Source: Pseudomonadota bacterium | Lineage (GTDB): Bacteria > Pseudomonadota > Gammaproteobacteria > Burkholderiales > Burkholderiaceae_C | DNA: 64,000 nucleotides | Assembly (NCBI GenBank): GCA_963205115.1 | Contig: CAUJHV010000003.1 | Location: forward strand, 1 to 64,000 | Direction of reading: 5' to 3' | In this document: positions 1 through 8,452 of the stretch, one piece after another | How the letters are laid out: every line of letters begins with the position of its first letter | Position numbering within the stretch: position 1 is the stretch's first letter | Made by a program: the position numbers and the translations under genes | Notes under the pieces: generated by a model | Database searches by the model: none | What the model saw: only the letters and a program-made list of their open reading frames with translations | What the model was told of the DNA's origin: nothing

Positions 1-533
1 ACGTGCAGCGCCGCGCCGCAGGCGTGCGCAAGCTGGGCCACTTCCGGCACCGGCATCAGCACGCCGGTTTCGTTGTTCGCGCCCATCACGCTGACCAGCG
101 CCACGTCCTCACCCATCCGCGCGCGCGCCGCGGCGAGCTCCAGCCGGCCATGCGTGTCGACCGGCATCAGGTCCACCACGGCGCCTTCGTCGCGCAACTG
201 CGCGGCCAACGCGAGCAGGCCCGGATGTTCAACCGCCGACATCAGCACACGCGTGCGTCCGCCATGGCGGGCCTGCGCCCAGGTGCCGCGCACGGCCAGG
301 TGGTTGGCCTCGGTCGCGCCGCTGGTGAAGACCAGCTCGGCCGGCAGCGCGCCCAGAAACCCCGCCACGCGCGCCCGCGCATCGGCCAGCACGCGCCGCG
401 CCGCCTGCCCCGGTGCATGCGTGGACGAAGGGTTGGCCCAGGCATGCTGCATCGTGTCCAGCATCTCGGCCACGGCCTCGGGCAGCACGGGCGTGGTCGC
501 GTTCCAGTCGAGGTAGATCGCCGGTGTGCTCAC
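1..533 (-). CDS. nifS: Cysteine desulfurase NifS, N-terminal part (cut by window edge)
   Basis: Pyridoxal-phosphate enzyme that takes sulfur from L-cysteine for assembly of nitrogenase Fe-S clusters. The visible 177 residues start YLDWNATTP and continue with the NPSSTH, FTSGATEANHLA, EHP and GANNETG signatures of class V aminotransferases of the NifS/IscS type. The PLP lysine and the sulfur-accepting cysteine lie outside the window. I chose the GTG at 533 because a GAAGGGA ribosome-binding site lies just upstream and the open frame before it has no better start. It is the last visible gene of the nifB operon. A housekeeping IscS is possible by sequence, but the nif neighbours favour NifS. Confidence 0.9.
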   Translation of the reverse strand, partial: MSTPAIYLDWNATTPVLPEAVAEMLDTMQHAWANPSSTHAPGQAARRVLADARARVAGFLGALPAELVFTSGATEANHLAVRGTWAQARHGGRTRVLMSAVEHPGLLALAAQLRDEGAVVDLMPVDTHGRLELAAARARMGEDVALVSVMGANNETGVLMPVPEVAQLAHACGAALH

Positions 534-588
534 GGGAGTCCCTTCGCGCCGCGCGCGCCGGTACGAGCCTTCGTGTAGCCGGGCAGAC

Positions 589-1020
589 TCATGGCCAGTA
601 CACCCGCAACGGGTCTTCGCAGACACGCTGCAACGCCTGCGCCAGCGTGAGGCCCTCGCCTTCGAGGCGCCAGACACCGTGGGCGTGGTCGCGGGCGTGC
701 AGCAGCCAAGTGCCGGCGCGGCCGTGCGACTGGCCCAGTCCGGCTTGCGCCGCAACCCGGCTCTGGTGTTCTCCGGCGTGGGCCGGCACCAGCCAGGCGA
801 TCGCGATGTCACCACCCTCGCGATCGATGTTGCGCGAGCAATTGGGACTGACGATCTTCCAGCCCTGCCCTTCGCGCTCGACGCGTGGCCGCACGTATTG
901 GTAGCGCTGGCGCGTGGCCAGCGCCTGTTCGATGCGTGCCCGCACCAGATCGATCACCGGGCCCGGGGGCGGCGGCGGCCGACGGCGCGCCGTGGCGCGC
1001 ATGCGCGGGCCAGGCGTCAC
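589..1020 (-). CDS. Uncharacterised protein of the nif operon
   Basis: A 143-residue protein that I cannot assign to a named family. It starts with GTG in a GTGA overlap with the stop of the upstream NifZ-like gene, which suggests translational coupling. After a proline/arginine-rich N-terminus it has a helical stretch (RARIEQALATRQRYQYV), a central SPNCSRNIDREGGDIAIAWL block with one cysteine, and a C-terminus ending in LAQALQRVCEDPLRVYWP. The central block looks like a folded core. The position between NifZ and NifS suggests a role in nitrogenase cofactor maturation or protection, but that is inferred from context only. Confidence 0.75.
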   Translation of the reverse strand: MTPGPRMRATARRRPPPPPGPVIDLVRARIEQALATRQRYQYVRPRVEREGQGWKIVSPNCSRNIDREGGDIAIAWLVPAHAGEHQSRVAAQAGLGQSHGRAGTWLLHARDHAHGVWRLEGEGLTLAQALQRVCEDPLRVYWP

Positions 1021-1268
1021 GCCGTGGCCTCCGCGGCGTGCATGATTTCCTCTTCCAGGCAGCCGAGCACGACGACGCCAAAGTCGACCATATAGATCGG
1101 CACGTTGGCTTCGGCGTGGTGGCCGATCTGCACGATCTCGCCCGGGCCGCCGGCCACGACGAGCAGCAGGTCCTCGGGCACGTCGGGCAGGCTGCCGTCG
1201 TTGTAGAGGTCCTCGGCCGCCACGACGCTCTGGCCCCACTGGAATTTCGGTTCACGCGGTTCGATCAT
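1017..1268 (-). CDS. nifZ: NifZ-family protein, short form
   Basis: An 83-residue single-domain NifZ protein. NifZ proteins act with nitrogenase during P-cluster formation in the MoFe protein. The family pattern is visible: KFQWGQSV near the start, a central GGPGEIVQIG turn, then the VPIYMVDFG strand and a closing GCLEEEI. It lies 12 bp downstream of a second NifZ gene, and its stop overlaps the GTG of the next gene. Paired nifZ genes are known from other diazotrophs; both copies here look intact. Confidence 0.85.
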   Translation of the reverse strand: MIEPREPKFQWGQSVVAAEDLYNDGSLPDVPEDLLLVVAGGPGEIVQIGHHAEANVPIYMVDFGVVVLGCLEEEIMHAAEATA

Positions 1269-1280
1269 GGTGGCTTCCCG

Positions 1281-1616
1281 TCAACGCAAGGTCTGCAGCA
1301 GTGCCGCGCGCTCGCCGAGCTGCGCGATCACCTCATCGGGCAGGTGGTCCAGCGTGCACAGCTCCTTGGCGCGCATGCCGACCTGATGGCCCGTCTCGGT
1401 GAACTCCACCGCATAGATGTAGAACTGCTGCAGGAAGGTGCCGATCGAACGCACGTAGCCCACGTCGCCCTTGTGCACCAGCACCGCACCGATGTCGTGG
1501 CCGCAGTAGGTGCCGTCGTTGCGGATCACCGAGCGGCTGGCCACGCGCTCGCCCATCGCAAATCGCGGCGGATGCACCAGCTCGACCGTGTCGTCGTCGC
1601 GTGCGATGTCACCCAT
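1281..1616 (-). CDS. nifZ: NifZ-family protein, longer form
   Basis: A 111-residue NifZ protein. Recognisable parts are PPRFAMGERV, RNDGTYCGHDIGAVLVHKGDVGYVRSIG in two blocks, and FYIYAVEF, which is the usual NifZ beta-barrel pattern. I place the start at the ATG at 1616, inside the end of the LRV gene, because everything upstream in this frame is arginine-rich read-through of that gene. It belongs to the nifB operon and probably assists P-cluster maturation of the MoFe protein. It shares the fold of the 83-residue neighbour but is longer at both ends. Confidence 0.85.
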   Translation of the reverse strand: MGDIARDDDTVELVHPPRFAMGERVASRSVIRNDGTYCGHDIGAVLVHKGDVGYVRSIGTFLQQFYIYAVEFTETGHQVGMRAKELCTLDHLPDEVIAQLGERAALLQTLR

Positions 1617-2403
1617 GGACGGTCTCCAGCGCCGGGCGCTGTGCGGCCAGGCTTTCGGCCGCGCGGGTGCGCACCTCGGCTTCCGCGTCACGCAGCAGCA
1701 GTTCCAGAACAGGGCCGGCGGCGCGGCCAGCCACCTCCCAGCGCACGGTCCAGTCGGGGTCGTGCGCGAGCAGGCCGAGAGAAACCGCGGGCAACCGCTT
1801 CGCCGCTATGCGCCGCACCTCGGGCGCGCGATCCTGGAGCAGGCGCCACATCGCCGGCATAGCCACGCGCCGCGCCGCTTCCATGCGCACCTGCAGGTCG
1901 GCGTCGTCCAGCAGGCGCGGCAGCAAGGCCTCGGGCAGGCGCTGCGCAACGATGCAGCGCACCTGGTAGTCCGGGTCGTCGATCAGGGGCCGGAGCTCGG
2001 CGGTGTCGATGCGGTGCGCCACACGTATACGCACCTCGCGGTGAGGATCCGCGCGCATGGCCAGCAGCAGACGCTGCGGCACACGCAGCGCCACCTGCAG
2101 ACGCACGGTTTCGTCGGGGTCCTGCATCAGCGGCGGCAGGCGGAAGAGATCGGCATGGCGCGCAGCGATCGCACGTACCTCGAAATACGGGTGCGCCAGG
2201 TGCCCGTTGGCCAGCGCGCGGTGCGTGCGGAAGAAGCGGTCGATGCGGCGCGCGTAGACGTCCTGCATGCAGCTGCGCCCGGGCATGCAACCGCCCTCGC
2301 GCTGCAGTGCGGCGTGCGGGCAGGCGGCGCAGGTGGCGGCCGTGATCGGCACGCCCTGCCAGTCCATGCACGGGATGTCGTTGCCGAGGCTGTCTTCGCT
2401 CAT
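1609..2403 (-). CDS. 4Fe-4S cluster LRV (leucine-rich repeat variant) protein
   Basis: A 264-residue protein with an N-terminal cysteine-rich domain (Cys12, 25, 28, 39 and 45, pattern C-x12-C-x2-C-x10-C-x5-C) followed by about eight repeats of roughly 24 residues such as HREVRIRVAHR, DYQVRCIVAQRL, DLQVRMEAARRV and APEVRRIAAKRL. This is the architecture of the LRV protein from Azotobacter vinelandii nif DNA, whose N-terminal cysteines bind a [4Fe-4S] cluster and whose repeats form a curved helical solenoid. The function is unknown. Its ATG overlaps the stop of the upstream gene by 4 bp, so it is cotranslated with the nif operon. Confidence 0.85.
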   Translation of the reverse strand: MSEDSLGNDIPCMDWQGVPITAATCAACPHAALQREGGCMPGRSCMQDVYARRIDRFFRTHRALANGHLAHPYFEVRAIAARHADLFRLPPLMQDPDETVRLQVALRVPQRLLLAMRADPHREVRIRVAHRIDTAELRPLIDDPDYQVRCIVAQRLPEALLPRLLDDADLQVRMEAARRVAMPAMWRLLQDRAPEVRRIAAKRLPAVSLGLLAHDPDWTVRWEVAGRAAGPVLELLLRDAEAEVRTRAAESLAAQRPALETVHG

Positions 2404-2957
2404 GACAGCGAGGCCCAGGCTGCCGCACCGGTGACCTGCACGTACGCGGCGATGTCGGCGTCATCGTCCGCGGGCGGCGTGGCCGCGCGCTGGCGCACGG
2501 CCTCCAGCACCGCGGCGCCGACGCAGTCCTGCGGGTCGAGGGCGCGCAGCAGCGCAAGCGCGTCGCGCGCCTCGACCTCGTCACCCAGCCGCAGGCTCAG
2601 GTAGGCGTAGCCCTTGAGCACGAAGAGGTAGAAGCGTGTGCGCGCGTCGTGGCGCGCACCGGGCAGCGGGGTCATGGGCACGTCGCGCCAGACGGCGGGC
2701 AGGCCCAGCGCCGTCGCACCGATGGCCAGCGCACGCCGCGCCACGTCGCGCGCCAGCGGCAGGCGGTGGCCGTAGAAGTGGTGGCGGTAGAAGGCGATCA
2801 GCACCGCCGGGTGATCGGGCGCGAGCGCCTGGGCGCGCATCAGCGCCGCCATCGTGCGTGCGGCGTCGCCACGGTGCGCGCCGGCCTCGCGCAACGCGTC
2901 CTCCACACCCGCGGGCATCGCGAGGCCGAGTACGGCGGTGTCGAAGTCGGCGTCCAT
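2400..2957 (-). CDS. TPR-like protein of the nif operon
   Basis: A 185-residue alpha-helical protein starting MDADFDTAVLGLAMPAG. It has helix pairs with tetratricopeptide character: AARTMAALMRAQALAPDHPAVLIAFY, then RFYLFVLKGYAYLSLRLGD followed by a DALALLRALDPQDCVGA segment. The ATG at 2957 is chosen because the frame upstream is only arginine-rich read-through of the A-type carrier gene. It overlaps the LRV gene start by 4 bp. A scaffold or chaperone role in Fe-S assembly is a guess from context; I do not recognise a named family. Confidence 0.7.
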   Translation of the reverse strand: MDADFDTAVLGLAMPAGVEDALREAGAHRGDAARTMAALMRAQALAPDHPAVLIAFYRHHFYGHRLPLARDVARRALAIGATALGLPAVWRDVPMTPLPGARHDARTRFYLFVLKGYAYLSLRLGDEVEARDALALLRALDPQDCVGAAVLEAVRQRAATPPADDDADIAAYVQVTGAAAWASLS

Positions 2958-2970
2958 GGCGCGCCTCGCG

Positions 2971-3354
2971 CTACATCCGCTTGATCGACGACAGCGACAC
3001 CGTCGCCTGCGCCGGCGGCTGTGCGGCATCTGCCGTGGAGCAGCCGCAGGCCGCCGCGTTCGGGTTGAAGAAGGTCAGGCCCGATTGCGTGGGCGTGTCG
3101 GCAAAGTCCACCGTCACGCCGTCGAGCATCAGGCGGCTCTCGGCGGGCAGGAACATGCGCAGGCCATTGACCTGCAGCTCGGCGTCGCCGGCATGCGGCG
3201 CGCTTTCGACACTGAATTCCGAGGCATAACCCGAGCAGCCACCCGGCGTCACCGTGAGTCGGAAGCCACCTTCGGGCGCGGTGGAGAAGCGCACCATGCG
3301 GCGCATGAACTTCTCGGCCGCGGGCGTGACGGTCATCTGGGGTGCGGAAACCAC
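2971..3354 (-). CDS. A-type Fe-S carrier protein (IscA/HesB-like, nif-associated)
   Basis: A 127-residue A-type scaffold that carries Fe-S clusters to apo-proteins. The three conserved cysteines are visible: one in TPGGCSGY and two in the C-terminal ACGCS pair. I chose the GTG at 3354, which has an AAGAAGG ribosome-binding site inside the end of fdxN; the ATG at 3336 would give 121 residues but has no clear site. It sits between fdxN and the TPR-like gene in the nifB operon, so it is probably the dedicated nif carrier. The C-terminal tail after the CGC motif is longer than in housekeeping IscA. Confidence 0.85.
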   Translation of the reverse strand: MVSAPQMTVTPAAEKFMRRMVRFSTAPEGGFRLTVTPGGCSGYASEFSVESAPHAGDAELQVNGLRMFLPAESRLMLDGVTVDFADTPTQSGLTFFNPNAAACGCSTADAAQPPAQATVSLSSIKRM

Positions 3355-3356
3355 GG

Positions 3357-3551
3357 TCAGACCTTCTTGATGCAGCCGTCGACCGGGCACACCGCAATGC
3401 ACTGCGGCGCGTCGAAGTGGCCTTCGCACTCGGTGCACTTGCCGGCATCGATGATGAAGGTGCCGCCCTTCTCGCGGATGGCGACATTGGGGCACTCGGG
3501 CTCGCAGGCCGAGCAGGCGGTGCACATGGAAGAGATGATCTTCAGGGCCAT
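3357..3551 (-). CDS. fdxN: 2[4Fe-4S] ferredoxin FdxN
   Basis: A 64-residue bacterial-type ferredoxin that supplies electrons in nitrogen fixation, possibly to NifB. The first cluster motif is [12 protein letters not shown]. The second, CTEC followed by an eight-residue insertion and CIAVCP, has the lengthened spacing typical of FdxN-type nif ferredoxins. It lies 27 bp downstream of nifB and directly upstream of the A-type carrier, the usual order in nifB operons. It should be induced with nifB from the sigma-54 promoter at about 5203-5218. Confidence 0.92.
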   Translation of the reverse strand: MALKIISSMCTACSACEPECPNVAIREKGGTFIIDAGKCTECEGHFDAPQCIAVCPVDGCIKKV

Positions 3552-3578
3552 GACGGTTTCCTTTCTCTGACGGTGGAA

Positions 3579-5162
3579 TCAAGCGGCAGCCGTGTAGGCG
3601 CCTTGACGGATGCGCGCGTCGCCGCGCGGCTCGTGCACGATCTCGCCGGCGGCGACACGCGCGCGGTAGCCGGCAAACCAGGTCAGCGCGGCCTTTTCGA
3701 TGAACTCGTGTGCGTGCTCGTCGACCGGCTCGATACCGGCCGCCTTCAGCTCGTCGCGCGGGCAGGCGCCGATCTTGGACACCAGCACGGCGTGGCAGTC
3801 GTTGATCGCGCCAACGATGGACGGCAGCTGTTCGTCCTCGCCGTAGCCGCCCTGGCAATAGAGGTCGACGCGGCGGTGGCCGACAAACAGCGCCTCGCTC
3901 GTCGAGACTTCGTAGATCTGGAACTCGGTCGCGTGGCCGAAGTGCTGGTTGACCTTGCCGTGGCCTTCGGTGGCGACGGCGACCAGCACCTTCATGTCGG
4001 CATCGACACCGTCGTCGGCCGCAGCTGCCTCGATCGCGGCCACCTTGGCTTCGCGCTGCGCCTGGCGTTCGGCCTCGACCTTCTCCTGGTAGGCGCGGCG
4101 CTTGTCGAGGTCGTACACGACCTCCATCTGGTCGATCTTGTCGAGCGTGAACTCGTCGCTGCGGTCCTCGCCCAGCAGGCCCACTGCATCGGCGCGGCAT
4201 TGCCTGCAGTGCCGCATCAGGTTGGCGCCGCCCATGCAGGCGTCCTGCACGGCCTTGAGTTCCTGCGCGGTGGGGCCACGCTGCCCCGTCAGCCCGAACA
4301 CGGTGCCGTGCTCGGCCTCGCTGATCAGCGGCATGATGTTGTGCAGGAAGGCGCCGCGCTTCTTGACCTCGCGGTTGACCTCGTAGAGGTGCTCGTCGTT
4401 GATGCCGGGGATCAGCACCGAGTTGATCTTGGTGAGCACGCCGCGCGCCGTCAGCATCTCCAGACCCCGCATCTGCTGGCGGTGCAGGATGGTCGCGGCC
4501 TCGATGCCGGTCACGCGCCGGTGGTCCCAGAAGATCCACGGGTAGATCTTGGCGCCGACCGCGGGATCGACCATGTTGATGGTGATCGTGACGTGGTCGA
4601 TGTTGTACTTGCAGATCTCGTCGACCATCTGCGGCAGCATCAAGCCGTTGGTCGACAGGCACAGCTTGATGTCCGGCGCCTGCTCCTGCAGCATGCGGAA
4701 GGTGTCGAAGGTCTTCTTCGGATTCGCCAGCGCATCGCCCGGGCCGGCAATGCCCAGCACCGTCATCTGCGGAATCTCGCTGGCCACCGCAACGACCTTC
4801 TTGACCGCCTGGTCGGGCGTGAGCTTCTGGCTCACGACACCGGGACGCGACTCATTGCTGCAGTCGTACTTGCGATTGCAGTAGTTGCACTGGATGTTGC
4901 ACGCCGGCGCGACGGCCACGTGCATGCGGGCGTAGTGATGGTGTGCCTCTTCCGAGTAGCAGGGATGGTTCTTGACCTTCTCCCAGATCTCGGCGGGCAT
5001 GTCGCCCTGGCCGTCGGAGGAGCCGCAGCTGGCTTTACCCTCGCCGCCGCTGGTCGAGCAACCTCCCGCGGCCGCGGTCTCGAGAATCTGAGTGACCGTC
5101 GCACTCAAGGCCTGGCGACCTTTGCGAAGGTCGCCGATCGACACGAAGGCGGTGTTGCTCAT
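3579..5162 (-). CDS. nifB: Nitrogenase cofactor biosynthesis protein NifB
   Basis: Radical SAM enzyme that fuses two [4Fe-4S] units and inserts carbide to form NifB-co, the precursor of FeMo-co. At 527 residues it is full length for the two-domain form. The radical SAM cluster motif C-x3-C-x2-C is at residues 88-95 (ACNIQCNYC). Other NifB motifs are [22 protein letters not shown] and [12 protein letters not shown] NifX-like domain that can bind the product occupies about residues 385-505. An N-terminal cysteine/glycine/serine-rich stretch (residues 35-50) is present. First gene of the operon, preceded by a sigma-54 promoter. Confidence 0.97.
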   Translation of the reverse strand: MSNTAFVSIGDLRKGRQALSATVTQILETAAAGGCSTSGGEGKASCGSSDGQGDMPAEIWEKVKNHPCYSEEAHHHYARMHVAVAPACNIQCNYCNRKYDCSNESRPGVVSQKLTPDQAVKKVVAVASEIPQMTVLGIAGPGDALANPKKTFDTFRMLQEQAPDIKLCLSTNGLMLPQMVDEICKYNIDHVTITINMVDPAVGAKIYPWIFWDHRRVTGIEAATILHRQQMRGLEMLTARGVLTKINSVLIPGINDEHLYEVNREVKKRGAFLHNIMPLISEAEHGTVFGLTGQRGPTAQELKAVQDACMGGANLMRHCRQCRADAVGLLGEDRSDEFTLDKIDQMEVVYDLDKRRAYQEKVEAERQAQREAKVAAIEAAAADDGVDADMKVLVAVATEGHGKVNQHFGHATEFQIYEVSTSEALFVGHRRVDLYCQGGYGEDEQLPSIVGAINDCHAVLVSKIGACPRDELKAAGIEPVDEHAHEFIEKAALTWFAGYRARVAAGEIVHEPRGDARIRQGAYTAAA

Positions 5163-5202
5163 GGCCAGGATCTCGCTCGAGTGGAGGATGCGAGTCCTCC
5201 AT

Positions 5203-5218
5203 TGCGAGAGCCGTGCCA
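5203..5218 (-). promoter_or_regulatory. Sigma-54 (-24/-12) promoter of the nifB operon
   Basis: Read on the minus strand the site is TGGCACGGCTCTCGCA. The consensus is TGGCACG-N4-TTGCW, so the -24 box is perfect and the -12 box differs at one base, with the essential GG and GC at the right spacing. It lies about 41 bp upstream of the nifB ATG, leaving room for a transcription start near 5192. This fits NifA-activated nif expression. Confidence 0.85.
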
Positions 5219-5282
5219 GCCTGCAGTGCCTTGTGAATCAAGGGCTTAGGAAAGAAGGGCCGCCCGTCCCGGACGTTCCCTT

Positions 5283-5298
5283 TGCGACAAACCGAACA
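5283..5298. promoter_or_regulatory. Near-consensus NifA upstream activator sequence
   Basis: On the minus strand the site reads TGT-TCGG-T-TTGTC-GCA. The NifA consensus is TGT-N4-T-N5-ACA, so one base differs (GCA for ACA) and the internal T is kept. It lies about 65-80 bp upstream of the -24 box, in the normal range for NifA binding followed by looping. I saw no perfect TGT-N10-ACA in the 250 bp upstream of nifB. Confidence 0.5.
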
Positions 5299-5412
5299 TC
5301 GCCAGTGGGGATGTGGCGCTTGCGTCGGCCACAGCCCCGGCGCCGGGAGGGTCCGCAGAGATCCCGAAGCAGCGCTTCGGCGACCCCTGCGTCCGCACCC
5401 CGTGGCGCGGGA

Positions 5413-5838
5413 TCAGGCCTTGGACAGCAGCAGGTCGTCCGCGGTCTTGCCCGCAGCCAGGGCGGCCACGAACCACTTCGGACGCGTGCCGCGGCCGGTC
5501 CAGGTCTTGCCCTGGCCGTCACCGTACTTGGCCACGCCGATCGTCTTCGGGGCCGCGCTGGCGGCCTTCTTCGGCTGCGCAGCCTTCTTCGACGCGGCGG
5601 GCTTCGCGGCCTTGGGGGCCTCCGGCGCCTTGGAGACGGACTTGCGTGCGGCCTTCGAAGCCGCGCGCGCCGTCCCCAGACCCAGGTCGTCGGCGGTGAT
5701 GCCGTAATGCGCGATGGCATCCTTGATGCGCGCGATCACACCACCGACTTCGGCTGCGCGAAGCGCTTGCGCTTCCTTCTGCAGCTTCGCGATCTGCGCC
5801 TCGACGGCGGCCAGGGTCATCTTCTTTGCAGTTGCCAT
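5413..5838 (-). CDS. H-NS family nucleoid-associated protein
   Basis: A 141-residue DNA-binding protein. The N-terminal 40 residues form a short coiled coil (AVEAQIAKLQKEAQALRA) for oligomerisation. A central lysine/alanine/proline linker of about 50 residues follows (SKAPEAPKAAKPAASKKAAQ). The C-terminal H-NS DNA-binding motif is YGDGQGKTWTGRGTRPKWF, ending in a KTADDLL tail. This layout is typical of betaproteobacterial H-NS-like proteins of the Bv3F/MvaT-like size class. It may silence AT-richer acquired DNA on this replicon. It stands alone between the nif operon and the Bug module. Confidence 0.92.
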   Translation of the reverse strand: MATAKKMTLAAVEAQIAKLQKEAQALRAAEVGGVIARIKDAIAHYGITADDLGLGTARAASKAARKSVSKAPEAPKAAKPAASKKAAQPKKAASAAPKTIGVAKYGDGQGKTWTGRGTRPKWFVAALAAGKTADDLLLSKA

Positions 5839-6158
5839 GAGTTCACTTTCTTATGTTGTCGAAAGGACGAGAGCATAAGTCATCGAGCGTGCGAATGCGC
5901 GACACCGACTTGTCGGCCCGAAGCCGCCACGCCAGTGCGCCCGCAGTGGCGGCTCCGATATCTAACACGCAAGTGCAGCGGTGATCGCACAGGAAGCGCG
6001 GCGGGATCCGACTGCGGCGGCATCGAGTCCGAGTGGCGGGCATCGATGCGGTGGACTCATGCAGATCCAAACCACAATGCATTGGACTTCGCCAGCGACC
6101 CTGCCTACATTGGCCACGCCCACTGCCCACACCCACCCCGACACCCGCAGGAGTTGCC
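5839..6158. other. Intergenic region between hns and the Bug gene
   Basis: This 320-bp stretch separates divergently transcribed genes and should hold both promoters. I see one weak inverted repeat close to the hns start (CTTATG at 5850-5855 and CATAAG at 5874-5879, 18-bp spacer). No open frame with protein-like composition is visible. Confidence 0.5.
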
Positions 6159-7139
6159 ATGACGACGTTCCACCGCTCACTGGCCTTGATGGCCGGCCTG
6201 TTGCTCAGCACGGCTGCCGCCGTTGCGCAGACCTGGCCGGCCAAGCCGGTCAATCTGATGGTGCCCTACCCCGCCGGCGGCCCGTCGGACACGATCGCGC
6301 GCATCTTCTTCAACCCGCTGGCCAAGGAACTGGGCCAGCAGGTGCTGGTGGAAAACCTCGGCGGCGTCAGCGGCGCACTGGCGGCGCAGAAGGTGCTGGC
6401 CGCACCGGCCGACGGCTACTTTGTCTTCCAGGGCTCGCCCAACGAAGTGATCCTGTCGCCGTTGGCCAATGCCGCAGTGAAGTTGAAGACCGAAGACTTC
6501 CGCCTCGTGCACCCAGTGGCCGACGCGGTGATGGTCTTCGTGACCCGCAAGGACCTGCCTGTCAACAACGTCGACGAACTCATCGCACTGGCGCGCAAGT
6601 CGGCCGACAAGCCGCTGACCTACGGCAGCGTGGGCATCGGCTCGCTGTACCACCTGATCCTCGAGAACGTGCAGGCCACCACCGGCGTCAAGCTCGCCCA
6701 CGTGCCGTACAAGGGCAATGCGCCGCTGCTGCAGGACATCGGTGGCGGCCAAGTCGATTTCGCCGTGCTGGTCTACAGCGCGGCGATGGGCGCACTGGCC
6801 GACCAGGGCCGGCTGAAGGTCATCGGCCAGCTGGGCGCGCAGCGTTCCGAGCTGCTGAAGAATCTGCCCGCCGCCAATGAAGGCCAGGCGCTGAAGAACT
6901 TCTCGTACAAGATCTGGACCGGCTTCATGGTGCCCAAGAGCACGCCCGAAGACGTCGTCGTGCGCCTGCACGCTGCCATCGGCAAGACGCTGCAGGATCC
7001 GGCGGTGCGCGCGCAACTGGCGGCGCAGACGCAGGCCGCCTCGCCGCCGATGACGCTGGCGGAATCGGCCAAGTTCTTCGAGACCGAGACCGCACGCTAC
7101 CGCGCCATCGCCAAACAGATCAACCTGCAGCCGCAGTGA
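6159..7139 (+). CDS. Bug-family periplasmic solute-binding protein
   Basis: A 326-residue Bug (tripartite tricarboxylate receptor family) protein. It has a Sec signal peptide (MTTFHRSLALMAGLLLSTAAAVA), then the family start WPAKPVNLMVPYPAGGPSDTIAR in two blocks, and the GSVGIGSLYHL and AHVPYKG ligand-loop motifs. Bug proteins bind small carboxylic acids in the periplasm. No TctA/TctB membrane genes are nearby, so it may act as an orphan binder or sensor. The ATG at 6159 has a GCAGGAG site. An M20 amidohydrolase starts 7 bp downstream, hinting that the ligand is an N-acyl or amidated amino acid. Confidence 0.93.
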   Translation: MTTFHRSLALMAGLLLSTAAAVAQTWPAKPVNLMVPYPAGGPSDTIARIFFNPLAKELGQQVLVENLGGVSGALAAQKVLAAPADGYFVFQGSPNEVILSPLANAAVKLKTEDFRLVHPVADAVMVFVTRKDLPVNNVDELIALARKSADKPLTYGSVGIGSLYHLILENVQATTGVKLAHVPYKGNAPLLQDIGGGQVDFAVLVYSAAMGALADQGRLKVIGQLGAQRSELLKNLPAANEGQALKNFSYKIWTGFMVPKSTPEDVVVRLHAAIGKTLQDPAVRAQLAAQTQAASPPMTLAESAKFFETETARYRAIAKQINLQPQ

Positions 7140-7146
7140 GCCCTCT

Positions 7147-8349
7147 GTGACCTATCTCCTGCAGGCGCTGCGGGCGCGGGCCGGCGAGTTCATCAGTCTG
7201 CGCCGCGACATCCACCAGCACCCGGAACTCGCCTTCGACGAGCACCGCACGGCCGCCCTGGTGGCCGACAAGCTCGAAGGCTGGGGCTACACGGTCACCC
7301 GCGGCATCGGCGGCACTGGCGTGGTCGGCACGCTGGTGCGCGGCCAGGGAACGGGGCGACTGGGCATCCGCGCCGACATGGACGCACTGCCCATCGACGA
7401 GACGAGTGGCGCCGACTGGTCCAGTCGTCACGCCGGCGTCATGCACGCCTGCGGCCACGACGGCCACACGGCGATGCTGCTGGCCGCGGCACGCCACCTG
7501 GCCGAGCAGGGTACGTTCGACGGCACGCTGCACCTGATCTTCCAGCCCGCCGAAGAAGGTGGCGGCGGCGCGCTGCGCATGATGGAAGACGGTCTGTTCG
7601 AGCGCTTCCCCTGCGACGCGGTCTTTGCGATGCACAACATGCCGGGCATCGAACAGGGCCGGCTCGTGCTGCGCGAGGGTGCGGCCATGGCCTCGTCGGA
7701 CTACGCCCGCATCACGCTCACCGGCATCGGCGGCCACGGCGCGATGCCGCAGCGCGCGGCCGACCCCATCGTCGCGGCGGCCAGCATCGTGATGGCACTG
7801 CAGACCATCGTCTCGCGCAACGTCGATCCGTTGCAGGCCGCCGTGGTCACCGTGGGCGCGCTGCATGCCGGCAAGGCCAACAACGTGATCGCGGCCAGCG
7901 CGACGATGGAGTTGAGCGTGCGCGCACTTGACCGCGAGGTGCGCAGCACACTGGAACAGCGCATCAAGTCACTCGTGAGCGCGCAGGCGCAGAGCCTGGG
8001 TGTGCAGGCACGCATCGACTGGACGCCGGGTTATGCCGTGCTGGTGAATACGCCGGCCGAAACCGAAATGGCACGTGCGGTGGCCACCGAACTCGTCGGT
8101 GCCGACCAGGTCACGCGGCAAGGCCCGCCGCTGACCGCCAGCGAGGACTTTGCCTTCATGCTGGAACGTGTGCCGGGCAGCTACGTGCTGATCGGCAACG
8201 GCACCGGCAGCGGCCCCGGCGAAGGCGGCTGCATGGTGCACAACCCCGGCTACGACTTCAACGACGACAACATCGGCATCGGCAGCGCCTTCTGGGTGCT
8301 GCTGGCCGAACGCTTCCTGGCCGCGCAGGAGAAGCCGGCCACGCACTAG
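7147..8349 (+). CDS. M20 family metallopeptidase / amidohydrolase (hippurate hydrolase-like)
   Basis: A 400-residue dinuclear-metal hydrolase of the M20D type, related to hippurate hydrolase, N-acetylamino acid deacetylase and IAA-amino acid hydrolases. Motifs are the metal-binding HACGHDGHTAML, EEGGGGA, the dimerisation-domain GIGGHGAMPQRAADPI and the C-terminal ASEDFAF. It starts at a GTG 7 bp after the Bug gene and forms a two-gene unit with it. It probably acts in the cytoplasm and frees an amino acid from an N-acyl conjugate. The exact substrate cannot be read from sequence. Confidence 0.9.
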   Translation: MTYLLQALRARAGEFISLRRDIHQHPELAFDEHRTAALVADKLEGWGYTVTRGIGGTGVVGTLVRGQGTGRLGIRADMDALPIDETSGADWSSRHAGVMHACGHDGHTAMLLAAARHLAEQGTFDGTLHLIFQPAEEGGGGALRMMEDGLFERFPCDAVFAMHNMPGIEQGRLVLREGAAMASSDYARITLTGIGGHGAMPQRAADPIVAAASIVMALQTIVSRNVDPLQAAVVTVGALHAGKANNVIAASATMELSVRALDREVRSTLEQRIKSLVSAQAQSLGVQARIDWTPGYAVLVNTPAETEMARAVATELVGADQVTRQGPPLTASEDFAFMLERVPGSYVLIGNGTGSGPGEGGCMVHNPGYDFNDDNIGIGSAFWVLLAERFLAAQEKPATH

Positions 8350-8452
8350 TTCCACGCAAGACCGCAGGAGAGCGCTCCGGCTGCGGCCGGGGCCACCGAA
8401 GGCGCAAACTCCCATGCACGCTCAGGTTCCGTACTGCACATCACCATCGCCG

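Noticed and set aside
530..592. Short open frame of 20 codons before nifS with a stop overlapping the nifS GTG
   Set aside because: It overlaps the end of the upstream gene and has no protein-like features. The overlap with the GTG is likely chance.
2971..4662. Long minus-strand open frame through nifB and fdxN
   Set aside because: Only its last 127 codons form a protein family (A-type Fe-S carrier). The rest is an arginine/proline-rich alternative frame of nifB and fdxN.
5321..5400. TGT and ACA half-sites farther upstream of nifB
   Set aside because: None of the pairs has the 10-bp spacing required for a NifA site.
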